Origin: Lumbricus rubellus
Lineage: Eukaryota > Annelida > Clitellata > Crassiclitellata > Lumbricidae
Length of the DNA: 64,000 bases
Assembly: GCA_945859605.1 (NCBI GenBank)
Contig: OX243822.1
Location: forward strand, 12,033,276 to 12,097,275
Reading direction: 5' to 3'
The position numbers and the translations under genes are program-made. The notes under the pieces are model-generated. The model was not told the origin of the DNA and made no database searches. It saw only the letters and a list, made by a program, of their open reading frames with translations. Below, piece by piece: positions 1 to 43,160 of this stretch. The number at the start of each line of letters is the position of its first letter. Within the stretch, counting starts at the first letter, position 1.

Positions 1-55
1 ACACATCAGTAGGCATACAATAAAAACAAGATCATCTGCCATTTGAATCATCTTC
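1..55 (-). CDS. possible third exon of unrecognised minus-strand gene (partial)
   Basis: Read on the minus strand, an acceptor (ttcacag) precedes an open stretch running off the window edge. Only one frame is open, and it is the frame required by the two-base overhang of the exon at 1136-1224. It would encode residues beginning KMIQMADDLVF. No domain is recognisable. The exon is short and cut by the window edge, so it is the weakest part of this gene model. Confidence 0.3.
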
Positions 56-1135
56 CTGTGAACACCTATATTCACTTTGTAGGTAATTTTCGATGTCTTC
101 CATTGTTAAGGAACAATTTTTTCTGTACACATTACACAGCCATTTTCAAAGTGTTTTGAGACATGGCTAAAATGTGTTCTACATGAATTGAAAGGCATAC
201 ATGATCTATAGATTCATTCACCTAAACACATGGTCGGTCACTGCTGCTGATCTGGTGAACTGATTTCATACATTTACACTAGGCAAAATAAATGCAAAAT
301 GTTGAATTATTTCTCATAAATTCACACTCTTCCAATCACCATATCACGTATGTTGATGGCATTCAAGACCCCAATATGATGGATGCTAAATTGCTAATGG
401 TGCGGCAGTACCCTGACCCACAGCTATAAATATGTGGGCGATGGACTGATGGGTTGTCAGATGGAGGCCAAGGTACATTGGACACTGATCACCGCACCCA
501 GACCCGCACTAGCCTTAATGCAACCTGGATGGCTCAACACCAGCTACAATACAAGTAAAAATTACATACTGGCAAGAAAGTTTGTCACAAACTGGTAAAA
601 ATTTCTTGAACAAACAGCTGTTCATAAGCTGTTCTTGTAAGACCAAGAAAAGCAATTCTCCACATGCACATCTCTGATTGTCAGAGTTGTCAGTTTCACC
701 CATTTATAAACTCACACCCATTATTACTGTGCTGGGTCTGAAATGAACACATTGCAAGGTGGTGCTACACAAATTCCAGATTGCATTAAAATTGTAACCT
801 AACATTCAAGGAGAAACAAGAGAATGAAATAGCACAACAAGGTAGGAATTTTAAAAAAATCACTTGTCTTGCCATGTCATCATATTTTGTCACCAATGTA
901 CCCAATGGCAACTCATGAATGTGCTATGTACCCAAATATTCCAAATAATCAATAAATTAGCACATTTACCAAGGCAAAATATTGTAAATTGCTAAATTAC
1001 TATGACTTGAACACAGAATAATTCGCAATTATTGACAATTTGCAATTATTGACATGACTGAAATTTTATTTATGACCAACATATATGATCACAATTTATA
1101 GCAGCTAAATGTAAATTATTTTTTATAACACTGAC

Positions 1136-1224
1136 CTCATCATCAACTCTGAGAAAATACTGTTTGACTCATCGCATGCGGACGACAATTCTCGAAATTC
1201 CTCTTTGGCACGTCTCAAAAAATC
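1136..1224 (-). CDS. internal exon of unrecognised minus-strand gene
   Basis: The minus strand shows acceptor tgtgtag, 89 coding bases and donor gtcagt. It encodes 29 residues starting DFLRRAKEEFRELSSAC, rich in charged and leucine residues and probably helical. It starts in phase 0, matching the end of the ATG exon at 1710-1724, and ends with two bases of a codon. I do not recognise the family; a helical or coiled-coil N-terminus is all that can be said. Confidence 0.45.
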
Positions 1225-1709
1225 CTACACAAAGCATTACAAATGGCAAAGGTAATGTTAATAAAAACAATTCCTTACCAACATATACCCTTAAGCACTC
1301 AATCATGGCTGTGCATGAAAATTTGGGCCACTAATATGCTGATGATGTGCTAGCCTTACTGTTCCCTAACTTACTGCTTGGCAGTATCAAATTTAGTGTC
1401 CAGTCACTGCCATATACATGAAAACATTGCAGCATGTACAATACTCACATGCACGCACATGTGTACCCATATATATTTCGTATCCAAATTATTCCAGCTG
1501 CAAGTGCATCTGATTCAAATAGTACACTTTCCCCACAAGCAAGAAAGCAAAAATCATGGTAGCTTCTAAGCTCAAATAAATATGCATTTATGTAGCAAAC
1601 AGTATGTAACTGCATGTGCATTCAAACTTGACAATTTTTCAGTTATAAACAAAGTCAAATAATAAAGTTTTCAACATATCTTCTTACATAGCTAAAAAAA
1701 TGCACTCAC

Positions 1710-1724
1710 TTGTAAACCCTCCAT
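1710..1724 (-). CDS. first coding exon (MEGLQ) of unrecognised minus-strand gene
   Basis: On the minus strand, ATG at 1724 opens MEGLQ and is followed at once by a consensus donor GTGAGT (1709-1704). The phase-0 end joins cleanly to the next exon, giving MEGLQ-DFLRRAKEEF. The 5' UTR would lie above 1724. The support is start codon, strong donor and phase match; the function is unknown. Confidence 0.4.
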
Positions 1725-2300
1725 TCTTTTTTTCAGGAAGGAGAGAAGGTAAAAGCAACGAGGTCGCAGACGTAACGATCAGCTAAAGAAGCAAAAAGTC
1801 AATATTTTGTCAAAATAAGTCGTCATCACGGTAAATAAAATATACGTTGGTCGTGAAACCGTAAGCCTGCTCACAAGCACTAAGCGTCAAAGTGATATAA
1901 CACGCGGCATTACATATTATAGATGCGTGCCTATTAATGGTGACTTAAAACTGACGCGTTCCACCATTACCCCTTTTCGACAACCATGTGAGCAACCCCT
2001 CTGCATAGACGCAGCCAACCAATATTATTCATATAGGCCTAATACACAAATTTTAGCGAAGCAAACATTCTAGGTTTTAAAGCTTAAATGTAGCTACTGG
2101 TCCAAATCGCACTTAAACTTTCGTACTTAACGTTATATTCACTACGTCTATTCTGTAGTATCCACCGTTCGATCCTCATTGCCAGTTGTGGAGGATCACT
2201 AATCTCCACTTTCTTGCCTATATTAACTGTTAACTTTGTGTGGTTTTTTGTTTTTGTTTTTTGTGTGTGTGTCATTTTTGGTTCTTTTCTTTTGTTGTGA
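1725..2300. other. gene-free stretch between minus-strand gene start and LINE
   Basis: I see no coding sequence here. It should hold the promoter and 5' UTR of the minus-strand gene and, toward 2,300, T-rich sequence that may be the 5' UTR of the retrotransposon. A TAGGCCTA octamer lies at 2034-2041. Confidence 0.4.
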
Positions 2301-2330
2301 GCCTTTTTTGTTTTTGCCAGTCCTGTCAGC

Positions 2331-5300
2331 ATGGATAAATCTCCTTTGCCTAGCCTAGGACTTTGTTTTATCTGCTTTAAAAAAATTTGTCACTTTGAAA
2401 AAAAATTGTTTTGTTCTGTTTGTCTATGTTACTGCCACAGTTCTTGTACCAATCTGACCTTTCAGGGAGAAAACATTCCTTTGCCGTGGTATTGTGAACC
2501 TTGCTTAACTTCTATATTTCCATTTAATCATATTATTGATGAGGTTGAATATGTTGCTGCCACCTCTGATGCACCAAATTTTAAATTCGACAATCTATAC
2601 TTTGATGTTATTGAACATTTTGAAGAAGGTCGCACTTTATTGATGAACCGGGATGTAGATGCGGATTTGAACTTTTATTCTGAGGTAAAAATTTGTTCTA
2701 GCAGCTACGTTGATGTTGATAAGCTTTGCTTGAAAACTAAAGATTTAAATCATTCAGATCATTTATCAGTCATGCATATCAATTGCAGAAGTCTGTTCTA
2801 TAAGGTGTCTGATATTGCATTAATATTGTCAACTTCCAAAGTTGCAGTACTGGTCGTTACAGAAACATGGCTTGATGATGACAAAAGCCTGGATGTGTCG
2901 ATACCCGGTTACAATTTTGTGTGCAAGTGCCGGGAGGGAGGCAGGGGAGGAGGAGGAGGAGTAGGCTTTTATGTTAGAGACAGCTTAGTTTTTGAGGCTA
3001 TTGATACCCTGTGGTCGAGACTTAAATTCAGCAGTTTTGAACATTTGTTTATTAGACTTAGGCAAAGTAAGGACAAAGATATCATTATTGGTAGCATATA
3101 TCGTCCTCCAGATACCAGTGTAGAACAGTTCAATGAGGATATATCCTGCCTCCTAACGAAGCTTGACTGCACTAGGAGCAGGGTCATTCTAGCTGGTGAC
3201 TTTAATGTGGACCTTCTTAAAATACAGAACCACCGACCAACACACACTTTCTTCAACACCATGTGCTCCTTAAATTTTCTGCCTACGATTCTGCGTCCTA
3301 CTCGCATTACACCAAGCTCTGCCACCTTAATTGATAACATCTTTGTAAATTTTCTAGATGAAAACCAAGACTCGTTTATTTTGATTCACGATATTTCAGA
3401 TCATCTCCCTGTAGTGTTCTATACCGCCTTTCATCTCCAAAAAGTAAGTCCAGTAAATTCTACCAGAAGAACAATAAATGACTCCAATATTGCCAAATTT
3501 AATAACCTGCTAGAAAATGTTGACTGGTCTGAAGTGATGTTGCATTGTGATGCTGGCAAGCCCTGTGCAGCCTACACGCACTTTATTAAAATTTATAAGT
3601 GCTTATATGACGTATCATTTCCATATAATGTGCCTACTCCTAAGAACCACCACATTTTAAAACAACCATGGATGACTTATGGTTTACTGAAATCCTGTAA
3701 GAAGAAGTCCAGACTTTATTCTAAATATTTAAAAAATCCCACTGAATGCAACAAAAGAGCTTTCACAAAATTTCGAAACGTATTTAAAAAAACTAAAATT
3801 GCTGCTGAAAAACTGTACTATTCAAGCAAATTCGCTGAATGTAATAATGATCTGAAAAAAACTTGGAGAAATATTAGACTGTTGTTAAATTGTGGTAATA
3901 AATCTATCAATACGGAGGTATTTGTATTTAATGGTATAAGCACCTCTGATAAATCTGAAATTGCTAACAGGTTTAATGACTACTTTGTAAACATTGGCCC
4001 TGATTTAGCCTCAAAAATAGATATACTAGGAGACCAGCCTGCATTTGACAAATTTTTGACTGACTCCCCGTGTGCCTCTATGGGCCTCTTAACTATAACT
4101 GAAAAGGATGTTACTGATGCGGCTGACCAAATACGGGTCTCCTCAAGTTGTGGAGTGGATGAAATTGACCCTGGAATTGCTAAAGCCACAATTCTAACCA
4201 TAGCACAGCCACTTGCAAAAATTATAAATTCATCCTACTCCTCGGGAAGTGTTCCAGCAGACTTAAAGATTGCCAAAATTATTCCTCTTCATAAATCTGG
4301 GGAAAAAAGTAAGGTAAACAATTACAGGCCAATCTCGATTCTTCCATACTTTTCTAAATATTTTGAAAAAATCATGCACAATAAGCTAATGGATTATCTA
4401 ACTAAAGTGAATCTATTATCACCTAGCCAATACGGCTTTCGTAAGGATCATTCTACGTTTATGGCATTATTGGATATGCAGTGTAAAATTATCGACACAA
4501 TAGATAATAATGAATTTTCTCTAGGAATATTTTTTGACCTGTCGAAGGCTTTCGATACTGTTGACCACAAAATTCTTTTGAAAAAACTTGAGCATTATGG
4601 AATTAGGGGTATTGTTTTGAACTGGTTTTCTGATTACCTTACAAACAGATCTCAGTGTGTTTGCTTTAATGGCTCATTATCTGGAAGTAAACGTATTACC
4701 TGTGGGGTCCCTCAAGGATCCATTTTGGGGCCATTACTATTCTTAATTTATGTTAATGACTTATCAAAAACCTCAAGAATACTCCATTTTGTGCTGTTTG
4801 CTGACGATACAAATGTTTTTATTTCGGATAAATCTTTGGAGTCTCTGTTTAAAAGAGCCAACTGTGAGCTTCAGCTAATCTCTTCTTGGTTCAAGGCAAA
4901 CAGACTGTCTCTTAATATTGAAAAGACTAACTTTATAATTTTCCGCTCCCATCGCAAATCTCTGGGCCTACCCCCTCATGATTTTAGGATTGCCATGGAT
5001 GGGAAATCTATCTGTCAAGTTTCATCCTGTAAATTTTTAGGTGTGTACATTGACCAACATTTGACATGGACGGACCACATCAACCATATATCTAGAAAAA
5101 TTGCTAAAAACATTAGTATATTGTCTCGTGTAAGACATTGCTTACCCAGAACTTCTTTGGTTGGCCTGTACTATGCCCTAATTTTCCCTTACTTATCATA
5201 TTGCATTATAGCATGGGGCTCTAACTATCACTGTCGCTTGAATGCATTGGAAATTCTTCAGAAACGTGCTATCCGTGTGATATTTGGTCTGCCCTGGAGT

Positions 5301-5636
5301 TCAAGCACTAAACCTATATTTCTTAAACACAAAATTCTACAGCTATGTGATATTACAAAATTGCAAATAGGACTGTTTATGTTCAGGTATCATCATCGTG
5401 TGTTGCCTCCCAACTTTAATGGATTCTTTTCCCTCGGCTCTGATATCCATGACTATGACACCAGGTCATCTAATAGTTACCGGTGTGCCAGCGCAAGACT
5501 CAATCTTAAGCAATTCTGTATTAAATGCACTGGCCCACCGGTATGGAATTCTCTCCCTGAGGACATAAGAACTGCTGTTTCCATCAAACATTTTAAAAAC
5601 AAACTAAAGTACTTTTTATATTTGTGTAAATTATAA
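2331..5636 (+). CDS. LINE polyprotein: PHD-like finger, endonuclease, reverse transcriptase
   Basis: This is a 1101-residue ORF with no frameshift or stop. Residues 12-58 show C12-x2-C15, C28-x2-C31, H36-x2-C39 and C55-x2-C58, the C4HC3 spacing of a PHD-type zinc finger. An apurinic-type endonuclease follows from about residue 148 (HINCRSL), with AGDFNVDLL near 287 and SDHLPVV near 356. The reverse transcriptase has DLSKAFDTVDH near 736, GVPQGSILGP near 790 and the catalytic FADDT near 824. The C-terminus carries the CTGPPVWNSLPEDIR motif seen at the end of many LINE polyproteins. It would nick target DNA and copy its own RNA. The intact frame suggests recent activity. The ATG is chosen because it precedes the finger directly. 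Confidence 0.9.
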   Translation: MDKSPLPSLGLCFICFKKICHFEKKLFCSVCLCYCHSSCTNLTFQGENIPLPWYCEPCLTSIFPFNHIIDEVEYVAATSDAPNFKFDNLYFDVIEHFEEGRTLLMNRDVDADLNFYSEVKICSSSYVDVDKLCLKTKDLNHSDHLSVMHINCRSLFYKVSDIALILSTSKVAVLVVTETWLDDDKSLDVSIPGYNFVCKCREGGRGGGGGVGFYVRDSLVFEAIDTLWSRLKFSSFEHLFIRLRQSKDKDIIIGSIYRPPDTSVEQFNEDISCLLTKLDCTRSRVILAGDFNVDLLKIQNHRPTHTFFNTMCSLNFLPTILRPTRITPSSATLIDNIFVNFLDENQDSFILIHDISDHLPVVFYTAFHLQKVSPVNSTRRTINDSNIAKFNNLLENVDWSEVMLHCDAGKPCAAYTHFIKIYKCLYDVSFPYNVPTPKNHHILKQPWMTYGLLKSCKKKSRLYSKYLKNPTECNKRAFTKFRNVFKKTKIAAEKLYYSSKFAECNNDLKKTWRNIRLLLNCGNKSINTEVFVFNGISTSDKSEIANRFNDYFVNIGPDLASKIDILGDQPAFDKFLTDSPCASMGLLTITEKDVTDAADQIRVSSSCGVDEIDPGIAKATILTIAQPLAKIINSSYSSGSVPADLKIAKIIPLHKSGEKSKVNNYRPISILPYFSKYFEKIMHNKLMDYLTKVNLLSPSQYGFRKDHSTFMALLDMQCKIIDTIDNNEFSLGIFFDLSKAFDTVDHKILLKKLEHYGIRGIVLNWFSDYLTNRSQCVCFNGSLSGSKRITCGVPQGSILGPLLFLIYVNDLSKTSRILHFVLFADDTNVFISDKSLESLFKRANCELQLISSWFKANRLSLNIEKTNFIIFRSHRKSLGLPPHDFRIAMDGKSICQVSSCKFLGVYIDQHLTWTDHINHISRKIAKNISILSRVRHCLPRTSLVGLYYALIFPYLSYCIIAWGSNYHCRLNALEILQKRAIRVIFGLPWSSSTKPIFLKHKILQLCDITKLQIGLFMFRYHHRVLPPNFNGFFSLGSDIHDYDTRSSNSYRCASARLNLKQFCIKCTGPPVWNSLPEDIRTAVSIKHFKNKLKYFLYLCKL

Positions 5637-5874
5637 TGGGGACTTAAAAAGTTTATGGGACTGCCTCCTCCTCCCCGTTTGAATGAGATACATGCTTGAC
5701 CTTAAGATGTTTTCAGGCTTTGCATTTACATTTGTTGTGTGGCCCTCTGTTGTTCTGTTATTTTTTGTGAACCGCTTCATATTCAACTTAACCTGATGTA
5801 TGTAGATTGGTGTCTCCTCGTCTTGGTGGAATTTTTGATCCTTCACATTAACCTTTGCAGGAATTAAGTTTGTA

Positions 5875-5928
5875 AATGAGCCAGCCGAGTCTTAGCGGGT
5901 CTTTTAGACCTTTGTCGGCTGACTCATT
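5875..5928 (+). other. stem-loop in LINE 3' UTR
   Basis: The arms aatgagccagccga and tcggctgactcatt are complementary apart from one offset base and enclose about 26 bases. LINE reverse transcriptases often recognise a 3' UTR hairpin; that role here is inference. It may instead act as a transcription end structure. Confidence 0.55.
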
Positions 5929-6032
5929 GACCTGCACTGATAATAAGTTCATAACAATTTTCTTGTTGAAATTTTATTGTTGTTAATGTCTGTTACTGTT
6001 ATGTGAATATTGATGTGACTTGCAAGTCAATA

Positions 6033-6350
6033 GGTAAACACGCACACTTCATGCCCGTACTCCAAACAATATGGCTGCCAACGAATGCCGTAAAATTAGA
6101 ACGCGACCGATCGACGACATCGCAACATGTAATTAATTAATGCAAAGCGTGAGGGTCGGTTAGGGCTCAGGTTAGGCGCCGTGAGGGTCGGTTAGGGTTA
6201 GTTTTAGGGTTAGTGCAGTCATTCTGCTGAAATTGAAGCCTCCTTGAATTTTCGCGGAAATATTAGGCCGCATGTCGGGCCGCTCAGTTATGCACGCATC
6301 TACGGTGGCCATATTGTTTGGAGTACGGGCATGAAGTGTGCGTGTTTACC
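6033..6350. mobile_element. 318-bp inverted-repeat element nested in LINE 3' UTR
   Basis: The terminal inverted repeats are about 43 bp and identical, starting GGTAAACACGCACACTTCAT. They are flanked by the perfect 8-bp duplication agtcaata (6025-6032 and 6351-6358). There is no ORF. The interior holds TTAGGG-like runs (about 6,165-6,215). The 8-bp duplication fits hAT or P-type elements, but the termini are not a hAT sequence I recognise. Identical arms imply a young insertion, younger than the LINE it splits. Confidence 0.85.
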
Positions 6351-6802
6351 AGTCAATAAATGAATGAATAAAACAAAACAAAACTTATTAAAGCATTATA
6401 TAATTACAATTTACCCAGAAATTTTCACCAAATAAGTTAAGAGTTTCAAGATCTCAACTTAAATTTAAATGACGCGCATAATTAAAAGAAGTCTTGCAAT
6501 ATTGCATATCCGGTGTCAAAAAATCTATATTTACGTGAATGATAACTCTTGAAATCCGTATATTCGGCGCAAGGCGACATCTATCGTGAAGGGTGTAGTA
6601 ACAAATGTAACACATTTATTTATTATATAATGCCAAAGCAGCCAAACTAATGCAGAGACCCAGTAGCCTATATATTAAACTATGCCACCTCTGATTCTAC
6701 GTACGATACTCATACTACGACCTACTTCGAACTACTCTTTTGGACAACTCTTCTGACCTGACACAGCGCTTGTGAATAAGCTGGTGCCCTGTGTTTGGCT
6801 TC

Positions 6803-7206
6803 GGGTGGCGCCATAGAGATGTATTAAAATATAACGCTAGAGGGAATATCACGTCCATACATTGATTTCGCTGTCCAACAATCCACCCGACCAATCACAT
6901 ACTCTAAACTTCCACTCGACCAATCACAGGCGATTTCTCACACCAACCGTCGTTTGAATCGTAGTGACGTAAATTTGATTGCAAGGCAGATACGTCATAC
7001 TCTCTTAAGCGTATATATATATATATATATATATATATCGTACATCTCAAATGGTGTAGGTAGCTTGGCTTGTGACGTCACTGGCGTGATTACCGTTAAT
7101 ATTATAAGGTCGTTGATAACTTCACATTTCCATGCAGAGGAGATAGGCCATATTCTCTCTAGCCTATATATTAATATATATAGCGTACATCTCTATGGGT
7201 GGCGCC
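6803..7206. mobile_element. degenerate inverted-repeat element carrying CCAAT boxes and a CRE
   Basis: The outer arms ggtggcgccatagagatgta (about 6805) and tacatctctatgggtggcgc (about 7183) are inverted copies with a 3-base indel. Between them are two ccaatcaca boxes (about 6890 and 6920), a palindromic TGACGTCA at about 7074-7081 and a (TA)n run at 7014-7038. No target duplication was confirmed. It could alternatively be upstream regulatory DNA of the gene starting near 8.7 kb. Confidence 0.4.
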
Positions 7207-8430
7207 CTAGAAATTTGGAAATTATAATTACAATTTTATCAGCTGGGAGAGATCCCGTGAAGGACATCCTGAAAGTATTCAGACACAAGGATGAACCTAC
7301 GGCCAAATTAATTTAGGCTAGGCGCACTGTAGGAGGATCAGCAAGTTGTCGGAGGTCCTTTGGAAGTCCGTTTCAACTAGCCTAACAAGTGCAACATAGG
7401 CCTAATCTACCGGGCAGTTGCATAGACCTACAATGTATTATGTAAGAGAGGAGATTGGAGACCGATTCGAGGTAGAAAATCTAGGCCTATGTAGGCTATG
7501 GTGATGATCGAGTGAGCAGCAGGACCAGCGACATAAATTAAGAATTACAGAGGCCATGTTGAGGTATTTCATAGATTTTGCGACTGCACAGGAGAGAAAA
7601 TTCTAGATTGTTAGGCCTAGTTGATGTTTTTTAAACACGACAAAAAATCAATTTGCATATATTGACCCGTCTGGTCTCGCTCTTTGGATGCCTAATAATA
7701 TTTTCTTTTCGAACTAATCATGTTCCACCTTTACATCGGTTGCTATTGGTGTTCAATACGCATAAAACCTACTGTATTGTAAAATAGAAAATCACATGAA
7801 ATGTGTAACGCAATATTATTTCATTACAATATTATAGTGATGACACCTGCCAGCCGTTTTGTTCGCATCCTCTATATCAATATGTACTCTGTGGTCTATC
7901 GCTGATAATATACAAATTGAGCAAAGTAATACATTGGATGCGGTGAGCATTTCGAAACAATTTCAAACAAATACTGCCCTACTTTAAAAATTGTGGAGTT
8001 TCATTACTGTGGCGATTTTTTAAAAAGACTTTGTGTTATGGATTTATCCTGGTATATACCGGTCTGTCTAAGAACCCTGTTGTTCTGGATTTAGATTATG
8101 GAAATCACACCACTCAATTATAATTTCATTGGTTTTGATCGGATGGGCTATTGGAAATTCACAGATTAGTAAACAAACATTGATTTCATGCGTACATTTT
8201 ACATTTTTGAAATAAGCGTTCCCACACATACACATTATAATGACAAAAGCTTATGCGTAGTATTCGTTTATTAACATTCAATCTGACACACCGCAGAATG
8301 ATTACAGAGACAGGTTATACGAAATACGGCCCACTATAGCACGACACGCAAGTCGACTTTACAGCATTGGGTTCGGTAATTTAACATTAATGGCCTAAGT
8401 GCTGGAACGCTCATGATACGGCCAATCAGG
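7207..8430. other. gene-free stretch
   Basis: I see no supported coding sequence. TAGGCCTA octamers occur at 7397-7404, 7482-7489 and 7612-7619, the first dense cluster of this motif. Otherwise the sequence looks like unique A+T-rich DNA. Confidence 0.5.
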
Positions 8431-8446
8431 AGTGGGAGGGGCGGTC

Positions 8447-8614
8447 TTATTTTCAACAGACCCGAGGCAAACAACACAACAGAAAGCGCCACTGGCAGGC
8501 AACAGAAAATTCTTATAAATTTTTACCCTAAGCGAGGCTTGAACCCGGGCCGTGATAATGACAACTTAGTTTATCGACCAGCGCTCTCTCAACTGAGCCA
8601 TGGGACCCCGTAGT
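8447..8614 (-). mobile_element. tRNA-derived SINE (type A)
   Basis: On the minus strand a tRNA-like head begins near 8,612, with box A tggctcagttgagagagcg and box B gggttcaagcc. It is followed by a non-tRNA body. The T-arm and acceptor arms do not pair properly, so this is a SINE head and not a working tRNA. The body boundary near 8,447 is approximate. Confidence 0.5.
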
Positions 8615-8695
8615 ATTGTAAATACTGTGCATATAAATATTGACATTATGTACATGTGTGGTGAGATGTGTGTGTCTGTTGACAGGTGATCCAGT

Positions 8696-41032
<32,337 letters not shown>

Positions 41033-41203
41033 GGGAGGAGGAGCGGAGCGGAGGAGCGGAGAGGATGGAAAAGAGAGGAAGAGGACTTGATGTGTTAAGG
41101 AACAAGAGCGGTGCTCAAGAACGATGACTATCGTTAATCATCCTACTTGAGCGACTAGAACATTCCTAGGCATTAATCTAACCGTCGGGTGTGGGACTAC
41201 GTG
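41033..41203 (+). other. OCRL-like 3' UTR (extent unknown)
   Basis: Purine-rich sequence follows the stop. I did not find a convincing polyadenylation site within this stretch; the transcript may extend through the MITE at 41204. Confidence 0.4.
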
Positions 41204-41384
41204 CATGGGCGGAGTTTATCATGGGCTAGTAGGGGGGGGGGGTTAAGCCTCTCCAAGAAGGCCCAAATTCAACCTTTTTACCATGAAAATGGTATACTTT
41301 TCTGGGGTTAGCCCCCCCACCCCCAATAAGGCCTGGACTCGGGGTTAGGTCCCCCCCAAGAACGGAAACCAAACTCCGCCCATG
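41204..41384. mobile_element. hAT-like MITE, CATGGGCGGAGTTT ends
   Basis: The ends catgggcggagttt and aaactccgcccatg (perfect 14 bp) have the perfect 8-bp duplication actacgtg (41196-41203, 41385-41392). The 181-bp interior is C/G-run rich. Confidence 0.92.
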
Positions 41385-41774
41385 ACTACGTGGAAAAGCT
41401 AGTGGATTTCCATTTCCTCGATGTGCTGGTCTGTGGTTGTATTATAGTTAAATAATTGCCAAATGGGGGAGTGCGTGAAATTGTGAAATTGACGATTGGC
41501 AAAATTTTCACCAGTTTTAATTGTAAGTATTTATTTATCGCTGAAGAGTCTTTCTTCTTCTGTCTCGTACAAAGTTGCAATGTAATCCGTCGGAAATCGG
41601 ACGTTTTAAAAAATCACCCGGTTCGACTTAAGCATGTGGGGGTTAAATAAGAGATGTCGGGGGTGTGGTACTTTAGGTTAAATAGTCATTTTAATAGATA
41701 CCTCTGTCGACATAGATTTTGAGAGACAGAAATAATGCGGATCTTGAAGACATTTGGACAGTCACTTTAGATTA

Positions 41775-42060
41775 TCACTATTGTTATTATCTTTTGTTAT
41801 TATGATTATTATCATCATTATCATTATTATTACTGTCATTATTATTATCATTATTATCATTATCATTGTTATTATCATTAATGTCGTTATTATTGTTATT
41901 ATTATTATTATTGTCATTATTATTAAATTATTATTATTATCAGTAGTATTATTATCATTAATATTATTATTATCATTGTTATTATCTTTAATATAATTAT
42001 CATCATTGTTTTATTATCATAATTAGTGTTATTATCATCAATATTATTATTGTTATTATT
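41775..42060 (+). repeat. (ATT/ATC)n microsatellite
   Basis: Imperfect tattattatcatt array, about 280 bp. Confidence 0.92.
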
Positions 42061-42339
42061 ACATCAATTGGTTACTTCTGTTGCACTAGTATTCAATGTA
42101 CAAGACATCAAATAATGATGGAGCACCAAAACCAAGCTTTAATTATGTCTGAGTTGTATGTCAGAGTGTCTGGTCTTGTCAGACATTCGATTTATGAATC
42201 TTCTACAGACATGTGGTGTCTGTCAATTGATCCCGTCTCATTTAAGGTTGTAGGTGCTAAATTGAAGAATGGCTTTAGCTGATATTAACATGATAGGTGT
42301 GTTTTGGACTTGAATTTGGTGTATGTGTGCGCAGCTGTG

Positions 42340-42365
42340 TGAGTGTGCTTGCTTGCTTGCTTGCC

Positions 42366-42408
<43 letters not shown>
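42340..42408 (+). repeat. (TTGC)n and (GT)n microsatellites
   Basis: The short run gcttgcttgcttgcc is followed by about 20 gt units. Confidence 0.9.
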
Positions 42409-42524
42409 CTATGTGCATGTGGCTTGTGGGGGTGTAGTTTTTGTGATGCCCTATTCATTTAGAAGCTCAATTTGTGTATTTTGAATGATGATCCGAGAAT
42501 GTTTTGCTTGATGACAGATTTTTA

Positions 42525-42945
42525 TGCATTGATTGATGGATGATCAGAATAAATGGATTGATAAATGGATAGATAAATGGATTGCTAATTGGATTGATAA
42601 ATAGATTGATAGATGGATTGTTAATTGGATTGATAAATGGATAGATAAATGGATTGTTAATTGGATTGATAGATGGGTTGATGAATGGATTGCTATTTGG
42701 ATTGATAAATGGATAGATAAATGGATAGATAAATAGATTGATAGATGGATTGATAAATAGATTGATAGATGGATTGTTAATTGGATTGATAGATGGGTTG
42801 ATGAATGGATTGCTATTTGGATTGATAAATAGATAGATAAATGGATAGATAAATAGATTGATAGATGAATTGATAAATAGATTGATAGATTGGTTGATGA
42901 ATGGATTGATAAACAGATTGATAATTGGATTGATAAATGGAGACA
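42525..42945 (+). repeat. ggattgataaatggatagat minisatellite
   Basis: Imperfect gat/aaat units over about 420 bp with two near-identical segments of about 130 bp (from roughly 42,645 and 42,765). Open on the minus strand only because the unit lacks stops. Confidence 0.92.
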
Positions 42946-43160
42946 TTGTTTTATATATATTTAGCTCAATGGATGGATGACACAGTAGATGGTGACTATC
43001 ATCTAATGACTGAAAGGTGGATAAATGGATGTGTGCTGAGATGGACAGATTGGTGGGTGGATGTTAGCATAGATGTGGGGGTTGGATGTGTGGGTTTAGG
43101 AAGCACAAGTGGATGGATGGATAGATGGATGGTGTATTTATGTATGTATGTATGTATGTA

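Larger units (their letters stand above)
2331..6385 (+). mobile_element. full-length non-LTR retrotransposon (CR1/Jockey-like group)
   Basis: A single long intact ORF is followed by a 3' UTR that ends in the A-rich direct-repeat tail aataaatgaatgaataaaac near 6,354-6,385. A 318-bp DNA element (6033-6350) interrupts the 3' UTR; without it the tail reads gcaagtcaataaatgaatgaa. The 5' end of the element is not defined: I see no clear target duplication and start it at the ORF. Assignment to the CR1/Jockey group rests on the reverse transcriptase motifs and is a judgement from memory. Confidence 0.8.

Noticed and set aside
6160..6215. Telomere-like TTAGGG repeats
   Set aside because: Only a few imperfect units, lying inside a MITE; not an interstitial telomere block.
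8526..8614. Possible tRNA gene on the minus strand
   Set aside because: Box A and box B are good but the T-arm and acceptor do not pair and a SINE body follows.
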